Positions 17,581 to 28,490 are shown, counted from the first letter of the stretch. The stretch is 64,000 bases of DNA from Gemmata massiliana (GCF_901538265.1 NZ_LR593886.1:5477738-5541737), one strand, 5' to 3'. Numbers and translations: made by a program. Notes: generated by a model from the letters alone, not told the origin.

Positions 17581-20535
17581 TTACGGCTTGGGGCGCGCCT
17601 TCAGGTGGTCTTCCATCTTCAGGTGCGGGACGCCCTCGGCCCACCAATCCGGGGCCGGTTTGCCCATGAGGTGGTGATCGAAGAACTCGCGCATCCGGAT
17701 CGCGTAGTCCGTGCGGTTCTCCGGCTTCACCAGCCCGTGGTTCTCCCCTCGATACTGCAACATCACGACCGGCTTCTGCAACCGGCGCAGCGTGTTATAG
17801 TACTCCACGCCCTGCGTGAAATCGACCGCACCGTCCTTGTCGTTGTGCAACAGGAGGAGCGGGGTATTCACGTTCTTCGCGTGGTACACGGGCGAGTTGC
17901 GGATGTAAGCCTCTTGCAGATCCCAGTACCCGGCCGTGAACCGCCCCTGGCTGCTCTCGAAGATCGGCTGGTTCGCCATGCCGACGTTCCAGTACACGCT
18001 GCTGTACATGCTCACGAGGTCGGTGAGCGCGGCCCCCGCGATCGCGCACTTGAAGCGGTTCGTCTGCGTCACCATGAACGCGGTCTGGTACCCGCCCCAC
18101 GAGTGCCCGTGCAGCGCGATCTTGTCCCCGTCCACGACCCCCGACGCAACGGCCGCGTCCAACGCGGGCAGAATGCACTCGGCCGCGGACACTCCCGGGT
18201 CGTTTAGCCGGTAGGTGATGTCCGGCATCAGAACCGCGTAGCCGGCCGAGGTGTAGATCGAGCCGATCGCCCCGGCGCTCGGCGGCTGGTAGCGGTGCAT
18301 GTTCTGCGACAGTTTCTCGTAGATGTACACGATCGTCGGGTACTTCTTGCCCGGCTCGTAGTCGGCCGGCAGGAACAGCGCGCCCTGGAGCTTCATCCCG
18401 CCCACGCCCTTGTACTCGATCAACTTAGTCCCCGCGGACCACTTGTAGTCCTTCTGCTGCGGGTTGGCGTCCGTGACCTTCTTCGCATTCTTGAACGTCG
18501 CGTCCGCGATGTAGAAGTCGGGGTAGTCCACGCTCGTCTGCCGGGAGAACACGAACGTGTCCGCCTTGCGCGCCTTGGCCTGTACCCCGTAAGCACAGTC
18601 GCCCCACAGCAGCACGTTCGCGCCGGGCTTCGACGGGTCGATGCGGGCGAACCCGTCCTTCTTCGTCCACTCGCCGTACATCGCCGTGTACACGGGGCGC
18701 GTGAGGTCGACCCCGGGCTTGGGTTCGGCCTCGAACTGGTTCAACCCGCGGTAGCGGATGCCGTCCTTCTTGCCGTTCTCGGTCAGGCTCGTGCCGCCCG
18801 AGCCGTCAACGCTCACGCGCCAGATGTCCCACCCGTCGGAGAGCAGCACGAACTTCCCGTCGCGGCTCCAGCCGAACGCGGGCGTGGCCGGCTTGTCGAA
18901 GTTGTGGTCGTCGTCCGTGTCGACGAACGATGTGCCGACCTTCTCGGTCACGTTCGTGCCCTTCCCTGCGGTCATGTCGTAGACGTGGTAGTGCCCGTCC
19001 TTGTAGTAAAGGAAGTGGGTGCCGACCGGGGACGGGCTCGCACTCGCCCCGCCGAAGAACAGGCTCGCGAGCTTCTCCGCCGCCTTCGTCTTCGTCCCAG
19101 TCTTCGGGTCGATCACGTACACGTCGGTGTAGAGCTTGCCGTTCAGGTAGCTCATGTACTCGTAGGGCTTCGAGTCGCGCCCGATCGCGTACTTCTGCTT
19201 CGCGACCAGCCCCGCCTGCTTCAATTCATCGGTGGCGAGGCGAACGAACTTCTTGTCCTTCGTCCAGTAGACCGCGCTGTAGTTCACCACGCGGTCGGTG
19301 CCGGCCTGTTTCTCCTGCATCGGCTGGAGCCGGTCGTCCTTCCAGTGCCACACCACGAGGTCCGGCTTCGCGCCGTCGCTCGCGCCACCGGTAGTCGGGC
19401 CGGCCTTTTTGCCCTTCTTCCCGTCGTCCTTCGGATCGACCTTCGCCTCGGTCTTCATCTCTTTCGGCGCCGGAGCGACCTCGCCCTTCTTCTTGCGCGC
19501 GGTGATGTTGAAGCTGAAGCCGTCGAGTGCGTCGGTCCACGAGGCCGATCCGGTGATCCCCATGTCTTTCGGGAAGTCCTTATCGTCCTTCGGATCGTAG
19601 GTCGTCTTCGTGGGCTTCGCGCCGAGGTCGGTGAAGCCGATCACGCTGATCCACTTCGCCTCGTACCCCGGGTCGTCGGTGACCTTCGTAACGGTGAATG
19701 CGGTGGTGTCCTCGTTCCACGACAGCCCGCGGTACGCCGCCTTACCCGATTCGATCAGATGGACCGCGCCGGTCTTCATGTCGCGCAGGTGAACACCGTT
19801 CCCGAGTTGCCCCGCCGCGTCGATTACGGTGATTAACCACGCGCCCGCCTTGTCGAACTCAAAATCAGCGACGTTGCCCAGAACGAGATCGGTTCCCGTC
19901 GCCAGTTCGCGCAGAACGAGGTCCGAACCCGAGTGTGCGGGTGCAGCGCCCGGACCGGGCGGGTCCGTGACCTTGCGGAACACGATGTGCGTCGCGGCCT
20001 CGCCGTTGAAGCGGAGCGACGCGGCCCCCTCGATCTCGGTTTTCTCGCCGTTGGCCAAGTTGACCAAAACAACCTTCGCCTTCGGGCGCGTGGTGCCCGG
20101 CGCAGCCCCCTTCGGGGTGACCGAAGCGTAGGTGAACGCGAACCACTTGCTATCGAGGGAGAACAGCAGCGCGCCGAACCCTTGGCCGCCGGAGAACTTC
20201 GTTTCCTTGCCGTCCGCGGTGTTGCGCAGGATCAGGTCGGCCTCGCCCTCGTTCGCGCCAACTCGGTGGGCGAACCACTTGCCGTCCGGCGACAGTGCGA
20301 CCCCACGAACGGAGCGCCAGGTTTCCGCTTCGGCCAACGTGAGGGGCTTTTTCCCGGTCCCCGTGGACGCGGATTTCGCCTTGAGGTCGTCGAGCTTCTT
20401 TTTGAGTTCGGCGATCTGCTTTTCGATTTCCGCGGCTTGTTGCTCGCGGGTTTTCGGTGGGTCTTCGGCGCGGATGACGGCAACGAATCCGCCGACGAGC
20501 ACGAGCGCCGCGAGTCCGCGGCGGAGCAGGAACAT
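17581..20535 (-). CDS. exported S9-family prolyl-oligopeptidase-like serine peptidase
   Basis: A 984-residue protein with an N-terminal signal peptide (FLLRRGLAALVLVGGFVAV), then a short coiled coil (REQQAAEIEKQIAELKKKLD). A long beta-propeller region of WD/PD40-like repeats follows, with a Lys/Gly-rich linker (KDDGKKGKKAGPTTGG), and a C-terminal alpha/beta-hydrolase domain. The catalytic serine lies in GHSWGGYQTAF, the acid in HNDKDGAVDF and the histidine in YRGENHGLV, the usual S9 triad. The start at 20535 was chosen because it begins the signal peptide; an upstream extension to 20661 is polar and unlikely. Expected to act in the periplasm or at the cell surface on peptides. The coiled coil ahead of the propeller is unusual for the family and may mediate oligomerisation. 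Confidence 0.9.
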   Translation of the reverse strand: MFLLRRGLAALVLVGGFVAVIRAEDPPKTREQQAAEIEKQIAELKKKLDDLKAKSASTGTGKKPLTLAEAETWRSVRGVALSPDGKWFAHRVGANEGEADLILRNTADGKETKFSGGQGFGALLFSLDSKWFAFTYASVTPKGAAPGTTRPKAKVVLVNLANGEKTEIEGAASLRFNGEAATHIVFRKVTDPPGPGAAPAHSGSDLVLRELATGTDLVLGNVADFEFDKAGAWLITVIDAAGQLGNGVHLRDMKTGAVHLIESGKAAYRGLSWNEDTTAFTVTKVTDDPGYEAKWISVIGFTDLGAKPTKTTYDPKDDKDFPKDMGITGSASWTDALDGFSFNITARKKKGEVAPAPKEMKTEAKVDPKDDGKKGKKAGPTTGGASDGAKPDLVVWHWKDDRLQPMQEKQAGTDRVVNYSAVYWTKDKKFVRLATDELKQAGLVAKQKYAIGRDSKPYEYMSYLNGKLYTDVYVIDPKTGTKTKAAEKLASLFFGGASASPSPVGTHFLYYKDGHYHVYDMTAGKGTNVTEKVGTSFVDTDDDHNFDKPATPAFGWSRDGKFVLLSDGWDIWRVSVDGSGGTSLTENGKKDGIRYRGLNQFEAEPKPGVDLTRPVYTAMYGEWTKKDGFARIDPSKPGANVLLWGDCAYGVQAKARKADTFVFSRQTSVDYPDFYIADATFKNAKKVTDANPQQKDYKWSAGTKLIEYKGVGGMKLQGALFLPADYEPGKKYPTIVYIYEKLSQNMHRYQPPSAGAIGSIYTSAGYAVLMPDITYRLNDPGVSAAECILPALDAAVASGVVDGDKIALHGHSWGGYQTAFMVTQTNRFKCAIAGAALTDLVSMYSSVYWNVGMANQPIFESSQGRFTAGYWDLQEAYIRNSPVYHAKNVNTPLLLLHNDKDGAVDFTQGVEYYNTLRRLQKPVVMLQYRGENHGLVKPENRTDYAIRMREFFDHHLMGKPAPDWWAEGVPHLKMEDHLKARPKP

Positions 20536-20869
20536 AGAGCGGAACAAGGCCGGTCTCCGAGCGGGTGGGTGCCGGCCCGACCCGCGAACGGGAAGGTCTG
20601 CGCCGGTTCGTGGCGCGAGTTGGGAATCGTCCGTTCCATCGAAATGCGACCGGCGCGGCACCGGAGGCCGAGGATTATTTTGCCCAGCTTACCAATTCAT
20701 CCCCGGCGTGTCGATAAAACTGGCGTGATTGTGCGCTTTGAACATGGCAGTGTTTGTGGATTGTGCCCAATGGCTGCCAACATTTCTGGACGGTTCGCGA
20801 AATATTAGGATGGCGACGGCGAGCGTGGTCCGTTACGACCAAAACCAACATCCAACACGAGAGGCAGCC

Positions 20870-21211
20870 GTGGCCGAGAAAGATGAGTTCGCACCGCTCC
20901 GGTTCCTAGACGGTGACGGGAGTTGCAGTTTGATGCTCACGGAATTCAGCCCGTGGGCCGCTACGTTTGAGGAACTGGAGTGGGACGGCGGCGGGTACAG
21001 TTGGCACGGGGTAGCCGATGCGCTCGTCCGACTCAAGGCCCCGAAGTTGAAGAAGAAGATCAAATACGATCCGGAAGGCAGCATGTTCGTCGCGTTCGGG
21101 CCGGACCGCGACGCGCTGGTGCAACTCGCCCGGTTGATGCTCGAAGCAATGGCCGATCCCGCCGTGTTGAGAGAGGCGATCGAAAAGGCAAACCCGAGGC
21201 TGATGGATTAG
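20870..21211 (+). CDS. Imm51-like small protein
   Basis: A 113-residue acidic cytosolic protein. The GTG at 20870 has GAGAGG at a good distance and gives a compact domain; an upstream ATG at 20810 would add 20 non-conserved residues. The region EELEWDGGGYSWHGVADALV followed by KIKYDPEGSMFVAFGPDRDAL resembles the immunity-protein-51 family (a Gly-Tyr-x-Trp turn, then an Asp-Pro-Glu-x-x-x-Phe motif). Imm51 proteins are polymorphic-toxin immunity proteins, but orphan copies are common and no toxin gene is adjacent. Function is inferred from resemblance only. Confidence 0.6.
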   Translation: MAEKDEFAPLRFLDGDGSCSLMLTEFSPWAATFEELEWDGGGYSWHGVADALVRLKAPKLKKKIKYDPEGSMFVAFGPDRDALVQLARLMLEAMADPAVLREAIEKANPRLMD

Positions 21212-21269
21212 GAAACCGGATCGTCAGTTCAAAGTTTGCTTCGAGGAACATTTCAAGGCAGACGACTGG

Positions 21270-21306
21270 CTCGGGCGGGTGCGTGCCAAGAACGCACCCG
21301 CCCGAG
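21270..21306. terminator. 15-bp perfect hairpin between convergent genes
   Basis: Arms 21270-21284 and 21292-21306 pair perfectly with a seven-base loop. It is placed between the ends of the Imm51-like gene and the convergent sigma-fusion gene, so it probably terminates both. Confidence 0.65.
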
Positions 21307-21333
21307 CGGTCTTAACGAGTTCCGTCCGTCACA

Positions 21334-23778
21334 TTAAGGAAGTGCCCCCGGTACGGTCAGATCGTTTGCGAACCAAATCTTCTCCCAGTACGCCCTACTG
21401 TGCTCATCTACTGTCCCGGGGAACGCGCCAGGTTTGTCTTTGAGTTTCTCGAATACCGTTTTCATCTGGTCGAGCGTTTTCTGTGATCGGGCTCTGTCGC
21501 CTTTATTCGAGTGCGCGTGGTACGTCAGACTCAGGATGACGAGTTCTTCGACCGTGCCCTTGTATCGCTCCAGCATCGGCCCGGCCGCAGTAATAACCTC
21601 ATCCGGTTTCTTGGCCCGCAGGAACGCACTGAGACAGTGGAGTTCGGCTTGCGTGCGGACCCATGTTGCACGTTTATCTACTGTTGAGCGTTTATCTACG
21701 CCGCCGACTTTCTCGTGTGTATCCACTTCGGTGATTGCTTCACGAAAGCACGCAGTCGCTTCGGTAAACAGTCTAGCGGCTTCTTCCACCGAATTACTTT
21801 TCGCTGCCCGTTGGTTGATGCAGATACCGAGTTGGACATCGCGCGCGGCCCGCTCCAGCCCCTTGTAGTCCGCCAGTCGTTTACGAATAAAGGCCTCGGC
21901 GCCCCCGAAATCGCCAGTTTTCATCAATGTCTGGATGTGTTCGTCCTCTTCGATAACGTGCGACATTGCGCGCGGCACCGGTGCAGTGATGACCTTCTCG
22001 GGTGTACCTGTTTGTACTGCCGGTGGTCCCTTAGCCGCTTTGACATTGAAGAACATCACGTCTGATCGGGCATCGAGTTCCAGTGGGCGAAGCGCCCGTT
22101 TGCCGGTCGCACCGAGTGCTAGTTTCAGTCCCCTGTCGGTGACCTCGTAGCTGCCGTAGAGTTTCGTCACTTTCCCGTCCTCAATGGCCGTAGTCAGCTC
22201 AACGTCCACCCACTTCGGGTTCTTCGTTGCGTCGTAACGGTACCGGCCACCAACCCAGTGGCCGGTCTTGGGATTCGTGACGAATAGGTAACTATCAAGA
22301 ATCTCGACCCGCGGGCGCACGGTTGAAGAATCGCCGGCGGGCGGTTCACCGATCCACGAACCGACTAGCGACTTCTCACCAACCGCCGGAGGTAGTTTTC
22401 CGCGGCGGAAGGTCATGACCATGAGCGATGTGCCCGGATCGGCCTCGAACTCGGCCGGACGAGTCGAAGTGTGATCCCCAGCGCACATACAGATGCGTAA
22501 TACGTCCCCGTCCAGTTCGTAAATACACCGCCAATGGGAGCCGTGGGAAGTGACCGGCCACACACGAAGATCGAGCCACTTCGGGTTCTTTGTTTCGTCG
22601 ATCACAGCCAATTGAGCCACCGCGGTGCCGAGCACCCCGTTCGGCCCGGTTCCCATTGTCCACCACTTATCACCGGAGACCAGAATTTGCATCCGGCCCG
22701 TCATCTCGTTCGCTTCCTTCAATTCCCCCTCGGTCAACTGCTTGCCAATGACATTGAGCTTCTCGTTCACCCACAACCCCTGCATCGCGTCTCGGTCAGA
22801 GAGCTTCGACCCAGAAGCAATCGGCTTCTTCGTGTCCGGTTGCGGGAGAGCCTCGGCTACTCGCGCCGGAGGTGCCGCACCGATACTTTTGTCTTCGGCA
22901 GCCGCACGCGGTTCTTCACCGGCCCACGCCGCGGCGAGCCCCGTTGCCATGAGAGTCAGGGCAAGGACCGCGGCTCCGACGCCGCGCAATTTCGTGAGGA
23001 ACATACTCTTCAGCACCTCGTCCGTGAGTTGAGCCGCACCGACCGGGACCGCCCCGTTCGCCGCGCTGGTTGCCGTCGCTGCCAGTTCGGACGTCCGGGC
23101 GAGTAGCGCTGCGGGCACCACCGCCCGCCCGACACCATTTGTCGTGAACAACGCGACCAGCCCACTCGTCGGGAGCAGCGTGCCGTGTTTGAGCAACCGT
23201 CTCCGCAGGAGTTCGCGCCCGCGGGCCAGGCGACTGGAGAGCGTGCCCTCTGGTACGCCGAGCGCCTTGGCCGCATCCGCGCGAGACGCGCCCTCCAGTT
23301 CACACATCACGAGCGCGTCGCGGTACTTCGCCGGGAGTGCGGCCAGTTCGGTGTCGAGAACGGGGAGCCAGTCCGGTACCGCGGCCGGCGCGTTGGAATC
23401 GGAAAACATCTCGCGTACCTCGGTCCGGTACTCGGCCAGCCGTGCCGCTCGCGCCCGCGCCTTCATCGCCACGCGGCACGCTACCCCGTAGAGCCACGGA
23501 CCGAGTCGGTCCGCGCGCCGGAGCGACCGCGCCTTGCGAATGAACACGAGGAACGTCGCCTGAAATGCGTCTTCTGCGTCGGAGACGTTGGTAAGCGTTC
23601 GACGACAAACACCGAACACCATTGGCCCGTGCCGCCGGAGCAATACCTCGAATGCGGGGTGGTCCGCGTACCGGGCGAACCGGTCGAGGAGTTCCGCGTC
23701 GGGCAGGGCATCGAGATCCGAGCGGAGCGCGTCTCGCAGTTGGACAACGGGAAGAGGGCCAGTACGAAGCCGGTTCAT
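21334..23778 (-). CDS. ECF sigma factor fused to a membrane segment and TIGR03067-like domains
   Basis: 814 residues from ATG 23778, which has GGAGG at four bases. Residues 28-110 form sigma region 2 (AEDAFQATFLVFIRKA). Residues 138-198 form region 4 (LPAKYRDALVMCELEGAS, then a helix-turn-helix PEGTLSSRLARGRELL). A single transmembrane helix lies near residues 264-285 (GVGAAVLALTLMATGLAAAW). The exported part holds two beta-rich repeats that resemble the planctomycete TIGR03067 domain (MQGLWVNEKLNVIGKQL; LVGSWIGEPPAGDS), followed by a helical TPR-like C-terminus. This architecture, a sigma factor tethered to its own sensor, is known in planctomycetes; the signal is unknown. No separate anti-sigma gene is adjacent. 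It is divergent from the DUF1559 gene at 23977, a possible target. Confidence 0.88.
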   Translation of the reverse strand: MNRLRTGPLPVVQLRDALRSDLDALPDAELLDRFARYADHPAFEVLLRRHGPMVFGVCRRTLTNVSDAEDAFQATFLVFIRKARSLRRADRLGPWLYGVACRVAMKARARAARLAEYRTEVREMFSDSNAPAAVPDWLPVLDTELAALPAKYRDALVMCELEGASRADAAKALGVPEGTLSSRLARGRELLRRRLLKHGTLLPTSGLVALFTTNGVGRAVVPAALLARTSELAATATSAANGAVPVGAAQLTDEVLKSMFLTKLRGVGAAVLALTLMATGLAAAWAGEEPRAAAEDKSIGAAPPARVAEALPQPDTKKPIASGSKLSDRDAMQGLWVNEKLNVIGKQLTEGELKEANEMTGRMQILVSGDKWWTMGTGPNGVLGTAVAQLAVIDETKNPKWLDLRVWPVTSHGSHWRCIYELDGDVLRICMCAGDHTSTRPAEFEADPGTSLMVMTFRRGKLPPAVGEKSLVGSWIGEPPAGDSSTVRPRVEILDSYLFVTNPKTGHWVGGRYRYDATKNPKWVDVELTTAIEDGKVTKLYGSYEVTDRGLKLALGATGKRALRPLELDARSDVMFFNVKAAKGPPAVQTGTPEKVITAPVPRAMSHVIEEDEHIQTLMKTGDFGGAEAFIRKRLADYKGLERAARDVQLGICINQRAAKSNSVEEAARLFTEATACFREAITEVDTHEKVGGVDKRSTVDKRATWVRTQAELHCLSAFLRAKKPDEVITAAGPMLERYKGTVEELVILSLTYHAHSNKGDRARSQKTLDQMKTVFEKLKDKPGAFPGTVDEHSRAYWEKIWFANDLTVPGALP

Positions 23779-23976
23779 GGTGCCTCCGTGCAGTGCTCGG
23801 GTTAATACTGCCGCGAGCGCGGTCGGCGCGTCCGCAATTTTCGGATCGCGCGATTTGCGTGGCTTCCCGGTCGATTCCCAGAGTTTACGCACTTTTCATA
23901 GTCGCTGGTCGGCGCGTCCAGTAATACATTTCTTGCGTTCGTAACACCAACTCTCCACCGCCAGGGGACGCCAACC

Positions 23977-25011
23977 GTGTTTCGTCGCTCACGCGCCGGC
24001 TTCACACTGATCGAGCTTTTGGTGGTGATCGCGATCATTGCGATCCTCATTGGGCTACTCTTGCCCGCCATTCAGAAGGTCCGCGAGGCCGCGGCTCGAA
24101 TGGCTTCGCAGAACAACCTCAAGCAGATCGGCCTCGCGATCCACAACTACCACAGCGCGCAGGAACGGCTCCCCGCGAACGGCTACGCGGTCCACGGCAC
24201 CGGCCACGGCTACCCGGGCGACGTCGACCTCGGCGGGTTCAACGAACTGCACAGTGCTTTCATCACCATCCTGCCGTACCTGGAGCAAGATGCGTGGGCG
24301 AAGAAGTACGACCCGAAGTACGAACCAACTGACACGCGCGACGATGACGGCGACGGGGTCTCCAACGCGGTCATTACGAAGACGAACCTGAAAGTCTTCA
24401 TGAGCCCCGCGATGCCCCAGCCCTCGAACGCGGACCTGTACAACGCGAACTACCCGTTCGCCAGCTACACGTTTTGCCGCGGCCAGTTCACGGCTCGGAC
24501 ACTGGGCAGCGGGTCGTGGAGCGCCACGTCCCCCGACTTCTCCACGCAGACCGTCAAGTTCGCCAACCTGAAGGCGAGTTACACGGACGATGACGGCATG
24601 ATTGTGTCGAACCACTACGGAAAGCAGACCTTCTTGAGCGTGACCAAGGGCCTGTCGCAAACCCTGATGGCGGGCGATATGCACTACACGCTGAAGAACT
24701 ACTACTTCACCGGCGCCAACGCGAACGTTCCCCGGACGGGGAAAACGACATGGGTACTGGCTCACCCCGGGTTCGGGAGCGCGACCACGAACCTGCCGAT
24801 GAACAGCCACACCTACTACTCGCGCGCTTCGCGCCCGACCGACTGGTACGAGACGAGCGGCGAGTTCGCGTTCCGCAGTGTCCACCCGAGCGGGTGCAAC
24901 TTCGTGCTCGGCGACGGCTCGGTGCGGTTCCTCCGGGACTCGATCGCCCTCGATACCTACCGCTGGCTCGGTAGTCGAAACAGTTCGCTCCCGCCGCCCT
25001 CGGACTACTAA
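23977..25011 (+). CDS. DUF1559-family type IV prepilin-like protein
   Basis: 344 residues. The N-terminus is a class III (prepilin) signal, [22 protein letters not shown], cleaved before Phe and followed by the [17 protein letters not shown] helix that defines the planctomycete DUF1559 family. The body is a pseudopilin-like beta domain and the end carries the conserved [15 protein letters not shown] motif (the H-x9-DG element). These proteins are probably assembled at the cell surface, and their exact role is not established. The GTG start at 23977 has AGGGG upstream. The next gene (25045) follows after 33 bases and is likely in the same operon. Confidence 0.92.
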   Translation: MFRRSRAGFTLIELLVVIAIIAILIGLLLPAIQKVREAAARMASQNNLKQIGLAIHNYHSAQERLPANGYAVHGTGHGYPGDVDLGGFNELHSAFITILPYLEQDAWAKKYDPKYEPTDTRDDDGDGVSNAVITKTNLKVFMSPAMPQPSNADLYNANYPFASYTFCRGQFTARTLGSGSWSATSPDFSTQTVKFANLKASYTDDDGMIVSNHYGKQTFLSVTKGLSQTLMAGDMHYTLKNYYFTGANANVPRTGKTTWVLAHPGFGSATTNLPMNSHTYYSRASRPTDWYETSGEFAFRSVHPSGCNFVLGDGSVRFLRDSIALDTYRWLGSRNSSLPPPSDY

Positions 25012-25044
25012 CCCTCTCGGCGCCCACCCTCACGGAGACCTCTC

Positions 25045-25722
25045 GTGCGTTATCTCGCTGCGCTCCTGACCATTGGCTACCTGGCTGCTGCCGGGCACGC
25101 GCACTTTGTGTTCGTGTACGTGGACGGCGCGGAAGCTCGGGTCGTGTTCGGCCACACCGCCGCACCGGACTCGTCGAGCTTCCCGACCCGCGCCGAGAAG
25201 ACGACGCTCACCGCTCGCGACGCGGCCGGCAAGGACACCAAGATCGCGGTGGAAAAGGGCGACGGGAATTTCTTCCGGGCCAAACTGCCTGCGGATAAGC
25301 CCGCGGTCGTTTTCGGGATCACGGAAGCCGGGGTGACGCAGCGCGGTGAGAACCCTCCCCTGCTCTCCTTCTACTACCCGAAGGTGATCGTCGGTGATCT
25401 GTTTGTTAAGGGCGCGGAAGTTGGAGGCGCGCTGGAACTCGTGCCGGTTCGGAACGGGGACAAGGTCCAGTTCAAGGTGCTGGCCGGAGGAAAGCCGGTG
25501 GCCGACGTCGAGGTCACGGTCGGACTGGCCGGGAAAGGCGAGGACCAAGACGAAACAGTGAAAACGGACAAGGACGGATTAACGACCGCGTTCGCGGATA
25601 AGGGGCGGTACTGCGTCGCGACGCGCCGATCCGAGGACAAGAGCGGCGAGTTCGGAGGGAAGAAGTACGCCGCGGTCCGGCACATCGCGACCCTGGTATT
25701 CGACTTCGCCGCGTCCAAGTGA
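25045..25722 (+). CDS. exported DUF4198-like beta-sandwich protein
   Basis: 225 residues from a GTG start with GGAG at a usable distance. A signal peptide (RYLAALLTIGYLAAAGHA) is followed by HFVFVYVDGAEARVVFGH. The C-terminal half has an Ig-like or carboxypeptidase-regulatory-type repeat (GGKPVADVEVTVGLAGKGE, then TDKDGLTTAFADKGRY). This combination resembles the DUF4198 group of periplasmic proteins, often annotated with metal (nickel or cobalt) uptake. The His soon after the signal peptide fits metal binding, but that is inference. It follows the DUF1559 gene closely. Confidence 0.7.
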   Translation: MRYLAALLTIGYLAAAGHAHFVFVYVDGAEARVVFGHTAAPDSSSFPTRAEKTTLTARDAAGKDTKIAVEKGDGNFFRAKLPADKPAVVFGITEAGVTQRGENPPLLSFYYPKVIVGDLFVKGAEVGGALELVPVRNGDKVQFKVLAGGKPVADVEVTVGLAGKGEDQDETVKTDKDGLTTAFADKGRYCVATRRSEDKSGEFGGKKYAAVRHIATLVFDFAASK

Positions 25723-25858
25723 GTTGCAGAGGTAGGATGTGGGATACCGTCGGCCGGGTCAACTCGCGCGCCCGTTTAACCCGATCCTGGCACTGGTCGC
25801 GGCGCTGTTAATGCTCGCCGCAGCCCTTTTGAGCCGGTAACTGATGCTACTACAGGCG

Positions 25859-25966
25859 AACGGCCGGTGTGAGCCGGCCGGTGCGAATAACAACGCCGAG
25901 GATAGTTCCGTACCGCAGACAATTCTGGATGGTGTGAGTCTCACCGGCCGGCTTACACCGGCCGTT
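25859..25966. repeat. long inverted repeat (25-bp arms) in the 25723-25995 gap
   Basis: Arms 25859-25883 and 25942-25966 match over 25 bases with one G-U-type difference and enclose 58 bases. Each arm itself holds GGCCGG palindromes. The element lies between convergent genes. It could be a terminator, or a MITE-like or palindromic intergenic repeat. No transposase is present. Confidence 0.55.
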
Positions 25967-25995
25967 CACCAATAAGCACTGCGCACCTGGTTCCT

Positions 25996-26604
25996 TCACT
26001 CCACCGGCTTACCAACACCGAGCGCGTCCGCGACGCGGTTGATGTAGTTGAAGTATGCGGCGATCATGGTGATCTGCAAAATCCCCGTGTCGTCGAAGCC
26101 GGCAGCGCGCAGCTTCTCCACGTCCGCGCTCGTGTGCTTGTAGGGTGTGCGCGTCAGCTTAACCACGAAATCGAGCATCGCCCGGTCCGCGGGGGAAAGT
26201 GGCGCTTTGGTGTAGTCCCGCCGTAACTCGGCGGCGAGTTCATCGGTCACGGCGGTCGGGTGCTCGGGATCGGCACTGCTCGCCCGTCGGAAGAACTCGA
26301 TGTGGCTCTCCGTTCAGTAAAAGCACTGATTCTGCGCGGAAACCACGGACGCGATCATCTCGTGCTGGCTCCGCGTCAGCGGCAGGTGCGGCTGAAACAT
26401 CACCGCGAGGCCGGACATCATGTGCCGCATCGCTTCGGGAATCAAACTGTGCGCGGCGACGATGCTGTCCGATCCGCCGTCCGGCCGGACCAGCGCCGCG
26501 GCCGTCGCCCCGTACTCTCGGGGGTACAGCGAGTAAATCGCCTCGTACACCTTCCGCAACTCGGGACCGGCCTCTTCGACCGGGGTCGTTTTAATCCACG
26601 TCAT
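25996..26604 (-). CDS. AhpD-like/peroxidase-related selenoprotein, UGA at 26314-26316 read as Sec
   Basis: The ATG at 26604 has GGAGG at about eight bases. The frame runs to TGA at 26316-26314 and then continues uninterrupted to 25996, giving 202 residues if UGA is selenocysteine (residue 97). The active-site motif reads N-Q-C94-F-Y-Sec97-T-E-S-H101, the exact place of the CxxCxxxH motif in peroxidase-related AhpD-like proteins. Before it lies the usual SQHEMIASVVSAQ helix. After it lie the shorter family helices (ADRAMLDFVVKLTRTPY; GILQITMIAAYFNYINRVAD). There is no signal peptide, so the product is cytosolic. Likely role is thiol-dependent peroxide or disulfide chemistry. The rival reading is two fragments of a broken gene, but the same event in the unrelated copy at 6920 argues against it. 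Confidence 0.82.
26289..26311 (-). promoter_or_regulatory. weak SECIS candidate after the second UGA
   Basis: On the minus strand, bases 3-9 after the UGA can pair with bases 19-25 (seven pairs, one bulged T, one G-U) around an eight-base loop. A smaller alternative stem with a GAGCAGT loop lies about 32 bases after the UGA. Neither is as clean as the hairpin at 6942, and no GGUC loop is present. Confidence 0.22.
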
Positions 26605-26790
26605 CGCTCATCCTCCGACCGTCGGTAACGACGTAATTATCCGATAGCGCGGACCGCGTTCGCAACACCCAACGCCCGTCAAAAATCGCCGTTTCTACCC
26701 CAGCGCCGGCGCAACACAACTACCGGGCGCCCGCCCCGCGGCTACACTGACACGGACATCACATCAGTCCTTCCGAAGCGGGTTGAGCAC

Positions 26791-28188
<1,398 letters not shown>

Positions 28189-28201
28189 ACCTGACCCGAT
28201 A

Positions 28202-28322
28202 AGAGCGTTTCACCGCCGAGGCACATGAGAGCGCGGAGAAAGACCGGATTGAAAGCGCATCATTTCGGTCCGGTCCTTGCTTTCCTTTGCGCCCTCACGT
28301 GTTATCTGCGGTGAAACGTTCT
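28202..28322. repeat. long imperfect inverted repeat downstream of asnS
   Basis: Bases 28202-28242 are complementary, with scattered mismatches, to 28280-28322. The arms share GTTTCACCGC at the outer end and GGAGAAAG/CTTTCCTT at the inner end. The spacer adds an ACCGGA/TCCGGT pairing. It resembles a widespread intergenic palindrome type rather than a simple terminator. Confidence 0.45.
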
Positions 28323-28490
28323 CACGGGGCCGACACTGTGATTGGTTCTTGCGTCTCACACCTCTGCGGAGTAAGGTTTCGGCATCCTCGAAGAGCGTTT
28401 AGCTCGTCGCTCTGCGACAGGACGATGTTGCGTCGTCCGAGCACATTCCGCCACGTTCGTCTCGGGGAACGCTGTTCCAGCACCGCTTTC

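Noticed and set aside
18295..19836. Plus-strand frame of over 500 codons opposite the S9 peptidase
   Set aside because: Shadow of high third-position GC on the real strand; no domain motif and Arg/Val-biased composition.
20870..21211. Toxin-immunity pair at the Imm51-like and SMI1/KNR4-like genes
   Set aside because: No adjacent toxin or secretion-linked gene is seen at either locus; both are reported as orphans.
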